A DNA stretch of 64,000 nucleotides, from assembly GCF_004358165.1 (NCBI RefSeq), contig NZ_SMTG01000002.1, positions 620,001 to 684,000 on the forward strand, read 5' to 3'. The notes below the pieces were generated by a model. The model searched no databases and was not told the origin of the DNA. It saw nothing but the letters and a program-made list of their open reading frames with translations. Shown in pieces: positions 63,458 through 64,000 of the stretch (its first letter is position 1; every line of letters starts with the position of its first letter). Position numbers and translations under genes: made by a program. Origin of the DNA: Luteimonas terrae (lineage in GTDB: Bacteria > Pseudomonadota > Gammaproteobacteria > Xanthomonadales > Xanthomonadaceae).

Positions 63458-64000
63458 GCGTGCGGCCGCGCGTGTTGATCCACGGCGCCTCCGGCCGCAT
63501 GGGCCAGGTGCTACTGCGGCTGGCAGCCGGCCGCGACGATCTGCACGTCGTCGCCGCGGTGTCCGGCCGCGCACCGAAGCAGCGGGTCGTCGACGGCGTG
63601 CCGTACTTCGGTGCGTCCGAGCTCGGCGGCGTACCGGAGTTCGACGTGGCCATCGACTTCAGCCTGCCGGAAGGCTTCGACGTGCTGCTGGCGACCTGCG
63701 TCAAGCGCAAGGCGGCGCTGGTCTCGGGCACCACCGGCCTGGACGATGGACAGCGCGCGGCGCTCTACGCCGCCGCGGCGACGATTCCGGTGTTGTGGGC
63801 GTCCAACTTCAGTCTCGGTGTCGCGGTGCTGCAGGATCTGGTCGCGCGCGCTGCGGCGCTGTTGCCCGGATGGGATTGCGACATCGTCGAATCGCATCAC
63901 ACGCGCAAGGTGGATGCGCCCTCGGGCACCGCGCTGACGCTCGGCGAGGCTGCGGCCGGGCAAGGCGCGGATCCGCATTACGCCTCGATCCGCGCCGGCG
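63454..64000 (+). CDS. dapB: 4-hydroxy-tetrahydrodipicolinate reductase (partial, C-terminus off window)
   Basis: The visible 182 codons include the nucleotide motif VLIHGASGRMGQVLL, VSGTTGLDD and the active-site block ESHHTRKVDAPSGTAL with the catalytic His pair and Lys. It reduces the cyclic precursor on the lysine and diaminopimelate pathway. The start overlaps the upstream leader ORF. The C-terminus lies beyond position 64000. Confidence 0.95.
   Translation, partial: MSVRPRVLIHGASGRMGQVLLRLAAGRDDLHVVAAVSGRAPKQRVVDGVPYFGASELGGVPEFDVAIDFSLPEGFDVLLATCVKRKAALVSGTTGLDDGQRAALYAAAATIPVLWASNFSLGVAVLQDLVARAAALLPGWDCDIVESHHTRKVDAPSGTALTLGEAAAGQGADPHYASIRAG

Noticed and set aside
62612..63574. 320-codon minus-strand frame across the dnaJ-dapB gap
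   Set aside because: Arg/Ala/Pro-rich with no domain or ribosome site; it also overlaps the dapB start. The gap is treated as non-coding.

Overview
The window is chromosomal DNA of a high-GC gammaproteobacterium, most probably Xanthomonadaceae of the Lysobacter/Luteimonas type. This rests on the alpha-lytic-protease-like exoenzyme, the FFLEELY-type protein, the msrP-msrQ pair, the order smpB-ratA-rnfH-bamE-fur-recN-hrcA-grpE-dnaK-dnaJ-dapB, the tmRNA tag ANDDNYALAA, and dispersed REP-like palindromes. It reads as core chromosome: no phage, integrase, transposase or CRISPR array was seen.

Layout. 1-16 kb: a truncated secreted S1 protease, an FKBP lipoprotein, an ABC ATPase/permease pair, an S9A oligopeptidase, an AlkZ-like glycosylase, an NMT1-like binding protein with a hydroxyacid dehydrogenase, a lipocalin, a flavin monooxygenase, and a three-gene SPFH/zinc-ribbon/membrane operon resembling Bacillus ydjGHI without pspA. 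16-31 kb: small conserved genes, including an S4-domain pseudouridine-synthase homologue that has lost its catalytic Asp, a TrmY-like SPOUT methyltransferase, a solitary ParB-like protein, a frameshifted rlmF, a zinc metallopeptidase/transglutaminase pair and tRNA-Val(CAC).

31-38 kb is a lipid and storage-granule neighbourhood: acyl-CoA-binding protein, TetR regulator, a 662-residue two-domain reductase of the fatty acyl-CoA reductase type, phasin, patatin, FFLEELY protein and a PHA-system protein. 39-47 kb: msrPQ, the overlapping serC-pheA-aroA operon (chorismate and serine pathways), two TonB-like proteins and serS. 47-56 kb: a LysR regulator, tRNA-Ser(UGA) with a truncated upstream copy, mntP behind a yybP-ykoY-type Mn riboswitch, ssrA, an orphan CHASE/PAS histidine kinase, smpB, ratA-rnfH, bamE and fur. 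56-64 kb: recN and the heat-shock cluster hrcA-grpE-dnaK-dnaJ, with a clear sigma-32 promoter before dnaK, then dapB, cut by the window end.

The most unusual signal is in the roughly 965-bp gap between dnaJ and the dapB leader. Three copies of a 45-bp module each carry an inverted pair of DnaA-box-like heptamers and a third box exactly 16 nt downstream. One of these is a perfect TTATCCACA box. The fixed geometry with unrelated DNA between copies suggests a protein-binding array that I cannot match to a described element.
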